From the NCBI RefSeq assembly GCF_036641015.1, contig NZ_JAVWFO010000065.1, positions 1-8,521 on the forward strand: a stretch of DNA of 8,521 nucleotides, given 5' to 3'. A program made the position numbers and the translations under genes. The stretch comes from Anaerorhabdus sp036641015. Its GTDB lineage: Bacteria; Bacillota_I; Bacilli_A; Erysipelotrichales; Erysipelotrichaceae. How positions within the stretch are numbered: the first letter of the stretch is position 1; every line of letters starts with the position of its first letter. This document shows, piece by piece, positions 1 to 7,066 of the stretch. The notes below the pieces were generated by a model. That model was given only the letters and a program-made list of their open reading frames with translations, was not told where the DNA came from and did not search any database.

Positions 1-8
1 CCAACTTC

Positions 9-644
9 TTAGCTTATTTTTCTTTGATTTGCAGCTCTTTCTTTATTCGCTTTGATTACTTTAAGACGTGAGAATTCTTCACGTTCTTTTTCTTCTAAAG
101 CTTCTGTAATAAATTTGATTTGCGATTCAAAATCAGGAATTACTATATTCTTTAATGCATTAGCTCTTTTTTGTGTTTTACGAATAGCGTTAGCTAATCG
201 ATATACACTATTATCAACTTCTGCAAGAATCATTGTAAGTTCTTTAACTTTATTGAATTGAATGTACGCTTCATCGACTTTAGAAGATGATTCCTCAAAT
301 CCATATTGGATATCAAGTTCCTCTGGCTCATAGATGACATTTGGTACTTCCACTCCCATAACACTACGATAAGTAACACGAACTCCAGTATCTACTTTAA
401 CTTGACTTGCGATAGACGTAATAATACCAGTAGAAACGTTTGCTTGTTGTAATAAATAATATGCTTCTTGATAACTATTTGTAATGTCATCACGTAGTAA
501 TTTTACTTTATCAACCAACATCATCATTTCACGTATTAGTACATTACGTTTACGGTCCATTAAGTCATATCCCATTTTAGCTAGAACTAAAGATTTCTTT
601 GCTGCCATAAGATTTCCTTTGGTCGCAAATACTTGGGCTGCCAT
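9..644 (-). CDS. ntpD: V-type ATPase subunit D (central rotor shaft)
   Basis: This 211-residue protein is the shaft that turns inside A3B3 and works like F-type gamma. It has the expected pair of long helices, about residues 8-75 and 118-200, forming an antiparallel coiled coil, with a short beta-rich middle (about 80-110) that contacts subunit F. Family marks are TKGNLMAAKKSLVLAKMGYD (8-27), RKRNVLIREM (31-40), and RKTQKRANALKNIVIPDFE (155-173), similar to the usual RRVNALEYVVIP pattern, with a Phe-Ser-Arg-Leu-Lys near the end. Length is the usual 200-215. The start overlaps the subunit B stop by one base, and AAGGAG lies 7 bases upstream. It ends in TAA only 8 bases from the window edge, so whether it closes the operon cannot be judged. 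No terminator hairpin fits in the remaining bases. Confidence 0.96.
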   Translation of the reverse strand: MAAQVFATKGNLMAAKKSLVLAKMGYDLMDRKRNVLIREMMMLVDKVKLLRDDITNSYQEAYYLLQQANVSTGIITSIASQVKVDTGVRVTYRSVMGVEVPNVIYEPEELDIQYGFEESSSKVDEAYIQFNKVKELTMILAEVDNSVYRLANAIRKTQKRANALKNIVIPDFESQIKFITEALEEKEREEFSRLKVIKANKERAANQRKIS

Positions 645-2062
645 TATTCTTCTCCTTGAAGTGCTAAGCTAATAGTACGCATTGCATGTTCAGGATCGTA
701 GTTTAGTTTAATTAATTCAGAATCAAGACGATCAAGTGCACTTACTGGAAGTGTTGATAATAAAGCCCAACCAATATTTAATGTTTCAATGATTGAACGC
801 TTAACACCAAATCCTTGACCAACAAATACTTTTTCAAATAATCGACCAAATTCCATGAATCGTTTATCACTATCTGACAATTCATCCTCACCAATTACAG
901 ATGCAAGTGATCTTGCTTCTAATACTTGAGCATATGATGCAAATAGTTGGTTTGCTACGTCTTGGTGATCTTTACGAGTGTATCCTTCACCGATTCCATC
1001 TTTCATCAGACGAGATAATGATGCTAAACATCCAATAGGAGGATATACACCATTTTGATGTAAATTACGATCTAAAACGATTTGTCCTTCTGTTATGTAT
1101 CCAGTTAAATCTGGAACTGGATGAGTAATATCATCATTTGGCATTGTTAGAATAGGAATTTGAGTAACTGATCCCTTAGATGTACTAATAATACCCGCTC
1201 TTTCATATAAAGATGCTAAGTCAGAATACAAGTATCCTGGATATCCTTTACGACCTGGAATTTCTCCCTTACTACTTGAAAACTCACGAAGTGCTTCACA
1301 ATATGAAGTAATATCTGTAAGAATAACTAGAATATGCATATCACATTCATATGCTAAATATTCTGCTGCAGTAAGCGCACAACGAGGTGTTAGTGTTCTT
1401 TCAATAATTGGGTCATTTGATAAGTTTACGAACATACAAACTTTTTCCATAACACCAGTTTCTTCAAATGAACGTTTGAAGTAGTCAGCTACGTCATTCT
1501 TAACTCCCATTGCACCGAAGACAATACCAAATCCTTTGCCATCATCATCAGCAATTTGTGCTTGACGTACGATTTGTACCGCAAGCTTATCATGAGGCAT
1601 ACCACTACCAGAGAATATAGGTAGCTTTTGCCCACGAATTAAAGTATTTAAACCATCAATTGCAGAAATACCAGTATTAATATAGTTACGAGGATATTGA
1701 CGTGCTACGGGGTTTAATGGCTTACCATTAATGTCCGCAAACTTTTCCGCATATACTTCTCCTAAACCATCAATAGGCTTACCTGCTCCATTAAATACAC
1801 GCCCAAGGATTTCTTTTGATAAGGCGATTTCCATCGGATGACCCATTAAACGCGTTTTTGTATTTTTCTTTGATAATCCAGCTGTTCCTTCAAACACCTG
1901 AACCATTGCCTTTTCACCTTCGATTTGAACAACACGTCCTGAACGAACTGTGCCATTCGATAATTCTATTTCAACCATTTCTTCATTTGAAACATTCTTA
2001 ACATGATCCAAGGCTACAAGTGATCCACTAATTTCTTCTAATCCTAATAATTGAAGACTCAT
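644..2062 (-). CDS. ntpB: V-type ATPase subunit B (non-catalytic nucleotide-binding)
   Basis: This 472-residue partner of subunit A in the head lends the arginine finger to the active site. In place of a true Walker A motif it has the degenerate SGSGMPHDKL (151-160), as expected for B. Other family marks are GAMGVK (183-188), the strand HILVILTDITSYCEALRE (243-260), GYPGYLYSDLASLYERAG (273-290), the VPDLTGYITEGQI stretch (316-328), and SLSRLMKDGIG (348-358), where Arg351 is the likely finger. The length is near the usual 455-475. I start it at the ATG of 2062 and not at the TTG one codon earlier, because AAAGGAGG is then at the ideal 7-base distance. The TAA stop shares its first base pair position with the ATG of subunit D (TAATG), so translation of the two is very likely coupled. 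Confidence 0.97.
   Translation of the reverse strand: MSLQLLGLEEISGSLVALDHVKNVSNEEMVEIELSNGTVRSGRVVQIEGEKAMVQVFEGTAGLSKKNTKTRLMGHPMEIALSKEILGRVFNGAGKPIDGLGEVYAEKFADINGKPLNPVARQYPRNYINTGISAIDGLNTLIRGQKLPIFSGSGMPHDKLAVQIVRQAQIADDDGKGFGIVFGAMGVKNDVADYFKRSFEETGVMEKVCMFVNLSNDPIIERTLTPRCALTAAEYLAYECDMHILVILTDITSYCEALREFSSSKGEIPGRKGYPGYLYSDLASLYERAGIISTSKGSVTQIPILTMPNDDITHPVPDLTGYITEGQIVLDRNLHQNGVYPPIGCLASLSRLMKDGIGEGYTRKDHQDVANQLFASYAQVLEARSLASVIGEDELSDSDKRFMEFGRLFEKVFVGQGFGVKRSIIETLNIGWALLSTLPVSALDRLDSELIKLNYDPEHAMRTISLALQGEE
652..657 (-). promoter_or_regulatory. Ribosome binding site of subunit D inside the end of subunit B
   Basis: AAGGAG lies within the last codons of subunit B, 7 bases before the ATG of subunit D, and the two genes overlap in TAATG. 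This arrangement allows ribosomes ending on B to restart on D. Confidence 0.8.
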
Positions 2063-2069
2063 CAAAATT

Positions 2070-2077
2070 CCTCCTTT
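2070..2077 (-). promoter_or_regulatory. Ribosome binding site that sets the subunit B start
   Basis: AAAGGAGG lies immediately after the subunit A stop and 7 bases before the ATG at 2062. The in-frame TTG at 2065 would be only 4 bases away, so the ATG is preferred. Confidence 0.8.
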
Positions 2078-3826
2078 CTACTCGATTGTACTTAATGCTT
2101 TATCGATTTTATCAAAATATGTATCTAATAATGCAATATTGTTGTTTGGTACATCATATTTAATCTTAATAACTGCATCGAATATTCCAGTATTAAGTAT
2201 TGAACTAATTGGGAATTTCTTTGCCACAAGAGGTTTACAAGACTCATATAAATATGAAATTACTTTTAACATCTTATATTGTTTATCAAATGGTACGAAT
2301 GTATCATCTGGATGGAATGCATTTTGTTGTAAATATCCAACACGCACTACTTTAGCAATTTCAATAGTTAATTTTTGATCATCTGGTAATACATCAGATC
2401 CAATCAACTTAACGATTTCCATTAATTGATTTTCTTCATGTAATATTTGTACCATTTCACTACGAAGAGCTGTAAAATCACGAGCAACATTTTGTGAATA
2501 CCAACGATCTAAATCATCTAAATATTCACTATAACTTAAGTTCCAGTTAATTGCTGGGAAGTGTCTTGCATATGCAAGAGATTTATCAAGCGCCCAGAAT
2601 GAACGAACGAAACGTTTAGTATTTTGAGTTACTGGTTCAGAGAAGTCAGCCCCTTGTGGAGAAACAGCTCCAATAATTGTAACTGAACCTTCACTACCAT
2701 TAAATGTTTCAATATATCCTGCACGTTCATAGAACTGTGATATACGAGAAGGTAAATAAGCTGGGAATCCTTCTTCTGCTGGCATTTCTTCAAGACGTCC
2801 TGATATTTCACGAAGCGCTTCAGCCCAACGAGATGTAGAATCGGCCATAATAGCGACATGATAGCCCATATCGCGGTAATATTCAGCTAGGGTAATTCCA
2901 GTATATATACTTGCTTCACGAGCCGCTACGGGCATATTAGACGTATTAGCGATTAAAACTGTACGATCTAATAGAGGTTTTCCTGATTTAGGGTCAATTA
3001 ATTCACTAAATTCCTCAAGAACTTGAGTCATTTCGTTTCCACGTTCACCACAACCAACATAAACGATAATATCAGCATCACACCATTTAGCTAATTGGTG
3101 TTGTGTCATTGTCTTACCAGCCCCAAATCCTCCAGGAACAGCAGCTGCACCGCCTTTTGCGATTGGGAATAAAGTATCAATAACACGTTGACCAGTAACA
3201 AGCGGTGTTGTCATTGGTTTACGTACTTTTACAGGACGAGGATTACGAATAGGCCAGTCTTGAGCTAATTTAACATCAAACACTTCGCCTAAATCATTTT
3301 TAACTTTTACTAATGTTTCAGTAACAGTGTACTCACCATCACCTACTGCATATTCAACAATTCCAGAAACATTTACTGGAATCATACTACGATGTTCAAT
3401 TAAATCTGTTTCAGGACATGTAGCAAAAATAGTACCACCATGAACAGTGTCACCTACTTTTACTTTCATGCTTACATTCCACTTTTTCGCTTCATCCAAT
3501 GATGGAATTGTCTTACCTTCACTGATGAATGCACCTTGTGTAGCTGCAATGTCTTTTAATGGTCTTTCAATCCCATCAAAAATATTTTTAATGATACCAG
3601 GACCCAAATGCGCACATAGTAATGAACCTGATGAATATACTGGTTCTCCTGGACGAAGTCCTGTTGTTGATTCATAAACTTGGATAGTTGTACGATCTTC
3701 AGTAATACCAATAACTTCTCCTAGCAAACGAGCATTTCCAACATTTACCATCTCTAGCATACTAAAGTCACTTGAGTTTCTTACAGTTACAACAGGTCCA
3801 TTAATAGAATAAATACGATTATCCAT
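2078..3826 (-). CDS. ntpA: V-type ATPase catalytic subunit A
   Basis: This 582-residue catalytic subunit hydrolyses or makes ATP at the A/B interfaces of the A3B3 head. An N-terminal beta-barrel (about 1-70) is followed by the insertion typical of A subunits (about 110-200, the non-homologous region absent from F-type beta). Next comes the nucleotide-binding core with Walker A GGFGAGKT (232-239, Lys238 and Thr239 at the phosphates), the catalytic glutamate in GCGERGNE (Glu261), and the Walker B strand HVAIMADSTSRWAEALRE (323-340). PAEEGFPAYLPSRISQFYER (349-368) belongs to the ATPase alpha/beta signature region. A helical C-terminal domain ends the protein. The length matches the family (about 580-595). 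The site GGGGAGG lies 8 bases before the ATG. The stop is TAG, 15 bases before the ATG of subunit B. I saw no frameshift or missing catalytic residue. PSRISQFYER is a mild variant of the more common ASRLAEFYER. Confidence 0.98.
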   Translation of the reverse strand: MDNRIYSINGPVVTVRNSSDFSMLEMVNVGNARLLGEVIGITEDRTTIQVYESTTGLRPGEPVYSSGSLLCAHLGPGIIKNIFDGIERPLKDIAATQGAFISEGKTIPSLDEAKKWNVSMKVKVGDTVHGGTIFATCPETDLIEHRSMIPVNVSGIVEYAVGDGEYTVTETLVKVKNDLGEVFDVKLAQDWPIRNPRPVKVRKPMTTPLVTGQRVIDTLFPIAKGGAAAVPGGFGAGKTMTQHQLAKWCDADIIVYVGCGERGNEMTQVLEEFSELIDPKSGKPLLDRTVLIANTSNMPVAAREASIYTGITLAEYYRDMGYHVAIMADSTSRWAEALREISGRLEEMPAEEGFPAYLPSRISQFYERAGYIETFNGSEGSVTIIGAVSPQGADFSEPVTQNTKRFVRSFWALDKSLAYARHFPAINWNLSYSEYLDDLDRWYSQNVARDFTALRSEMVQILHEENQLMEIVKLIGSDVLPDDQKLTIEIAKVVRVGYLQQNAFHPDDTFVPFDKQYKMLKVISYLYESCKPLVAKKFPISSILNTGIFDAVIKIKYDVPNNNIALLDTYFDKIDKALSTIE

Positions 3827-3847
3827 GCTTTATTCCTCCCCTGCTTT

Positions 3848-4432
3848 CTAAATGGTAAATCCAGAGTTATTCTGGAACCATGTCATTTCATTTTGAAGAC
3901 TTGAATCCAATGTATTATCAACTTCAAAACCTTTATCTTCATTAACATAGCGGAAACCACCTAATTGGATAAGTGCCTCTTTGACTTTACACTGACTATT
4001 TTTATTTTTTAATATTTCAGAAACTAAATTTACATCATCATTACGCACTTCAAATACTCCATTATTATCAAGATCGCCTAACTCATTGATTTTTCTTTCA
4101 ATGAATTTTGCATAATCACTAGTACTTACAAAAGCAACTAGTTTATCTTTGATATCTGAAAATAATTGATCTACTAATTTTGTACGTAATTGTAATAAAT
4201 CACGTTTTGTTTTCAACTTATTTTGTGAGGCTTGAGTTGCTGCAAAAAGACGTAGATCATTAAGTTCTTTTTCCTTATATGTATCTATTTCTTTTTTTAA
4301 ACCTTCTTTGAAAAAGTTGATTTGATCTTCTTCCATATTTTTTATTTCATAGTTAATTTGATCAATAACCAAATGTACTTGTTCATTAATATCATTTTCA
4401 ATACATTCAAGTGATTCTTTTTCTTTTATCAT
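3848..4432 (-). CDS. ntpE: V-type ATPase subunit E (peripheral stalk)
   Basis: This 194-residue soluble protein has the two-part build of subunit E. A long charged helix at residues 1 to about 100 would coil with the small G/H subunit, and a globular C-terminal half binds the top of subunit B. The hinge stretch RDLLQLRTKLVDQLFSDI (77-94) and the segment KEALIQLGGFRYVNEDKGFE (150-169) resemble the family pattern, in which a conserved Gly-Gly lies in the C-terminal domain. The length agrees with the usual 185-205 residues. The ribosome site GAGGTGAG precedes the ATG at 4432 and overlaps the TGA of subunit F, so the two are probably coupled. The stop is TAG, 21 bases before subunit A. The sequence is divergent, but size, order and architecture leave little doubt. 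Confidence 0.9.
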   Translation of the reverse strand: MIKEKESLECIENDINEQVHLVIDQINYEIKNMEEDQINFFKEGLKKEIDTYKEKELNDLRLFAATQASQNKLKTKRDLLQLRTKLVDQLFSDIKDKLVAFVSTSDYAKFIERKINELGDLDNNGVFEVRNDDVNLVSEILKNKNSQCKVKEALIQLGGFRYVNEDKGFEVDNTLDSSLQNEMTWFQNNSGFTI

Positions 4433-4443
4433 ACTTTCTCACC

Positions 4444-4752
4444 TCACAATTTAATCCCAATTGCTTCACTAATATACTTGTCTATAGTTTCCCCTACTTT
4501 TGCAGAACCATGTCGATCTGGTATTTCTACAAGAAGTGGTTTTTGATAATTCAGTTTCATATTAGATATAATGTCTGGACAAGTATTTACAATTTTAGTC
4601 GTCATTAAAACAATTACAATTTCAGGATTAGCAATGCACTTATCCAAAGCATCAAGAACCTCTTGACGTTCATGAACAACTACACCCTCAATTCCTGCAA
4701 GTCGTAACCCTAGTTGTGTATCGACATTGTCACTAATACAAAATACTTTCAC
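4444..4752 (-). CDS. ntpG: V-type ATPase subunit F (central stalk)
   Basis: This 102-residue soluble alpha/beta protein is subunit F, which in Enterococcus naming is NtpG. In the family it binds the side of shaft subunit D, turns with it, and stimulates ATPase activity. Diagnostic stretches are GLRLAGI (15-21), the hydrophobic strand EIVIVLMTT (44-52) and LLVEIPDRHG (73-82), followed by a C-terminal helix. The length is the usual 100-110 residues. It starts with GTG, the only non-ATG start in the cluster, and the site AGGAG is 7 bases upstream. Its TGA stop lies inside the GAGGTGAG ribosome site region of subunit E, 11 bases before that start. The use of TGA as a stop here excludes a code in which TGA means Trp. 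Standing directly after K and before E, it is separated from subunit C, its usual neighbour in several bacterial operons. Confidence 0.94.
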   Translation of the reverse strand: MKVFCISDNVDTQLGLRLAGIEGVVVHERQEVLDALDKCIANPEIVIVLMTTKIVNTCPDIISNMKLNYQKPLLVEIPDRHGSAKVGETIDKYISEAIGIKL

Positions 4753-4759
4753 TTTTTTT

Positions 4760-4764
4760 CTCCT
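4760..4764 (-). promoter_or_regulatory. Ribosome binding site for a GTG start, overlapping the subunit K stop
   Basis: AGGAG lies 7 bases before GTG at 4752 and shares two bases with the TAG stop of subunit K (4765-4763). It supports the GTG as the real start and implies coupling of translation between K and F. Confidence 0.75.
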
Positions 4765-5209
4765 ATAGTTTGTTCATGATTAAGATAGAGATTAATAGAC
4801 CATAGATGGCAACCCCTTCACCTAATGCAACGAAGATAATAGCTTTACCAAAGTTATCAGAATTTTCTGAGATAGCTCCAATAGCAGCTGGAGCAGCAGC
4901 AGCAACGGCAATACCAGCACCGATTGCTGAACAAGATGTAGATAATGCAGCAGCTAAGAAGCCCATACCTTGAGCGTTAGTACCAACGATTGATACTACA
5001 GGATTTGCTTCTTCAGCAGCTAAAGCTACTAAACCATTTAGTTGGAATACCATTGCAAGTGCAAATACTCCAGCAAAGATTGAAATTTGAGCAATTAATT
5101 TGTGCTTAGCACTTTTAACGCTAGTTCCTTTTTTACCCATATAGAATAAAGGACAAATAACAAGTACCACTGCGATTAGTGGTAAAAACATTTCAACAAA
5201 AGATAACAT
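4763..5209 (-). CDS. ntpK: V-type ATPase subunit K (proteolipid, c-ring)
   Basis: This 148-residue very hydrophobic protein has four predicted membrane segments (about residues 5-24, 41-60, 80-112 and 119-146). Only the second half is a recognisable c-type hairpin: the Gly/Ala-rich helix starting GMGFLAAAL, a polar loop around ISENSDN (113-119), and a last helix with the ion-binding carboxylate Glu131 in VALGEGVAIYGL. The first half has no carboxylate and no Gly/Ala helix, so it is not a second c-hairpin as in the four-helix Enterococcus NtpK. Instead it has a hydrophobic helix, a basic loop (KKGTSVKSAKHK, 26-37), another hydrophobic helix and then ALA before AEEA, which looks like a signal peptidase I site. 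In Thermus the c subunit also carries a cleaved leader ending before a similar acidic stretch. Proteins of this layout occur in Bacillota as far as I recall. The stop codon TAG overlaps the ribosome site of the next gene. Confidence 0.93.
   Translation of the reverse strand: MLSFVEMFLPLIAVVLVICPLFYMGKKGTSVKSAKHKLIAQISIFAGVFALAMVFQLNGLVALAAEEANPVVSIVGTNAQGMGFLAAALSTSCSAIGAGIAVAAAAPAAIGAISENSDNFGKAIIFVALGEGVAIYGLLISILIMNKL
5018..5209 (-). other. Putative cleavable N-terminal region of subunit K (residues 1-64)
   Basis: Residues 1-64 of subunit K end in NGLVALA, followed by AEEANP. The Ala62-Leu63-Ala64/Ala65 pattern fits the Ala-X-Ala rule of signal peptidase I. The basic loop at 26-37 would be cytoplasmic by the positive-inside rule, putting Ala64 on the outer face where the peptidase acts. 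Cleavage would leave an 84-residue, two-helix mature c subunit with both ends outside, as expected for c-hairpins. This is inferred from sequence only. Confidence 0.5.
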
Positions 5210-5219
5210 AATAATTCTT

Positions 5220-5225
5220 CCTCCT
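5220..5225 (-). promoter_or_regulatory. Strong ribosome binding site of the proteolipid gene
   Basis: A perfect AGGAGG lies 10 bases before the ATG of subunit K. A full-consensus site fits the need for many K copies per enzyme and contrasts with the poorer site of subunit I just upstream. Confidence 0.75.
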
Positions 5226-5230
5226 AATTT

Positions 5231-7054
5231 TTAGTTGTTTGATGAAATCAAAGTAAACTTCTTTCCGCCACCTTCAAAGTAACGGCTAAACATTTCATAA
5301 TATTCAAGACGTAGTGTTTGAATTCCTACGATTAATCCTTCAAGTGCCATAACGAATAAGTTACCAATAATGAAGACAACAATACCAGCATTACCTGTCA
5401 TTTCAACAAGTGTCATAACTACCATCATCATCCCAGCATGGCTTAATACGAATCCGCCAACACGAAGGTAAGACATTGAGTTAGTAACAAAACTCAATAA
5501 GATTTCAAATACTTCAAAGAAAGTCTCAAGGCAGAAGTTACCCCAGCCACCATGTGGCTTAATACTCTTACCTTCCATTAGGTGAGTAAGTGGTTCTTTC
5601 AAGAAGAATAAGACAACAGGAATTCCAACAAATGGAATTAACCACATTGGTTTTAATAAATCAAATCCAAATACGAATTTACCAGCAATTGCTACTAAGA
5701 TAAATCCATAGAATACAAATCCTGCAACGCCATTTTGACTGAAGAGCAATTCTCCCCATTTTTTATGTTTAATATGCATACACATATTCATAACCATTGT
5801 TGTTAGGATTAATACTGCTCCAATTACAACTGCGCTAATAAGCAGTGTCATTGTAAAATCACCATCCATAACATTAATTAGTTTTTCTCTAACATTGAAT
5901 AATCCTTGATGTACTGGAATAAGAATTTCTTCATTTCCAAATACCGAACCAAATAAGAATCCAAATAACATTGATGTAATACCAACACGTCCAACAATTC
6001 CTGCCAACTTGTTATGAAGTTTCTTTTCTAAGAATAATCCTCCGATTAGCAACAAGAATCCTTGTCCCAAGTCTCCAAACATTATTCCAAACAAGAAACA
6101 GTACGTGATCCCAACAAATACTGTTGGATCCATATCTGCATATGCTGGTAAGCTGTACATTGTTACAAACATTTCAAATGGTCTAAAGAACCAATTGTTT
6201 TTAAGTAATGTTGGCGGTGTAAGATTTGGCGCTTCACTTGGATCTTTAGCATCTACGCTTACATCTAATCCTTTAAACTCATCTTCAAACTTACCTAAAT
6301 CTTTTGCAGGAACAAATCCTGTCACAACATATTGATCATTCATTATCGCAACATATTGATGTAGCGCATATAACTTATATCGTTCTTCACAATAAGTATA
6401 TACATCTATTAACTCTGCTTCATATTGAGCAATAATCTTTTTACTATCAATAGTTGGAATTTTAATTTCTTCTAAATACAATCCATCAAACATCTTTTTA
6501 GTTTCTCGTACATGTGATTTTGATGTTACATACACAATCCATTGATATTGTGATGTTGAATGTAATTTTGCTGTAATAAATTTAGCATCTTGAATTAAAT
6601 TTAATTTTTTAACACTATCATGTGGAAGTCTACCCATTCCAAATGAAATATAATGACAATCATGCATTGCCGCAAAATCTAGAACACGCAATGCTTCAAG
6701 TGCAATTTCATCATCACTTGTAAGTGTGTTTGATTCAACTGAGTCACTTACAACTTTAAATTGTTCTTCAACATTCTTTAAGAATTCTTCTATTTCTTCA
6801 TTTGTATATGTCTTCTCAATAGTTGGTTTTGATTTCATTTCAAAGCCAATACTATGTCCTATATTCTTTAATGTATTAACATAATCAGAATATATATTTT
6901 CTATAGAAAGAAGTCGTCCACCATTTTCTTCATTTACAATAGAAGTAGCATTCTCTGCATGAAGATAAGTAGAAGTTTCGCATCTTTTGAGCATTTCTTC
7001 ATAATTACTTTCGCTAGCAGAAACACTTACTAGTTTCATTTTTGTAATCGACAT
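5231..7054 (-). CDS. ntpI: V-type ATPase subunit I (subunit a, membrane stator)
   Basis: This 607-residue protein has two parts. Residues 1 to about 300 form a soluble cytoplasmic arm that binds the outer stalks. Residues about 310-580 hold roughly eight membrane helices that carry the two ion half-channels against the K ring. Visible family motifs are GIMFGDLGQG (323-332), SYLRVGGFVLSHAGM (528-542) with Arg531 as the likely essential arginine facing the ring carboxylate, and the C-terminal LRLEYYEMFSRYFEGGGKKF (581-600). It is slightly shorter than the usual 640-670 residues but has both conserved ends and looks intact. The ribosome site is an unusual GAGG followed by a run of G (near 7060-7068) that overlaps the TAG stop of subunit C. 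This is weaker-looking than the sites of its neighbours and agrees with one copy per complex. The stop is TAA, 21 bases before subunit K. Confidence 0.95.
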   Translation of the reverse strand: MSITKMKLVSVSASESNYEEMLKRCETSTYLHAENATSIVNEENGGRLLSIENIYSDYVNTLKNIGHSIGFEMKSKPTIEKTYTNEEIEEFLKNVEEQFKVVSDSVESNTLTSDDEIALEALRVLDFAAMHDCHYISFGMGRLPHDSVKKLNLIQDAKFITAKLHSTSQYQWIVYVTSKSHVRETKKMFDGLYLEEIKIPTIDSKKIIAQYEAELIDVYTYCEERYKLYALHQYVAIMNDQYVVTGFVPAKDLGKFEDEFKGLDVSVDAKDPSEAPNLTPPTLLKNNWFFRPFEMFVTMYSLPAYADMDPTVFVGITYCFLFGIMFGDLGQGFLLLIGGLFLEKKLHNKLAGIVGRVGITSMLFGFLFGSVFGNEEILIPVHQGLFNVREKLINVMDGDFTMTLLISAVVIGAVLILTTMVMNMCMHIKHKKWGELLFSQNGVAGFVFYGFILVAIAGKFVFGFDLLKPMWLIPFVGIPVVLFFLKEPLTHLMEGKSIKPHGGWGNFCLETFFEVFEILLSFVTNSMSYLRVGGFVLSHAGMMMVVMTLVEMTGNAGIVVFIIGNLFVMALEGLIVGIQTLRLEYYEMFSRYFEGGGKKFTLISSNN

Positions 7055-7066
7055 ATTAACCCCCCT

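Noticed and set aside
2629..2859. 76-codon open frame on the minus strand inside subunit A
   Set aside because: It lies in another frame of the conserved catalytic core of subunit A, and its protein resembles nothing known to me.
3447..3677. Plus-strand open frames such as this one, and those at 52-261, 484-672, 1816-2001, 2139-2378, 4411-4608 and 6105-6335
   Set aside because: All are antisense to well-supported V-type ATPase genes and lack good ribosome sites or recognisable domains. They are shadows of the coding strand.
5224..5234. Small hairpin CTAA-TTT-TTAG at the end of subunit I that could mask the subunit K ribosome site
   Set aside because: The stem is only 4 A+T-rich pairs and would not be stable, so it is not evidence for regulation.
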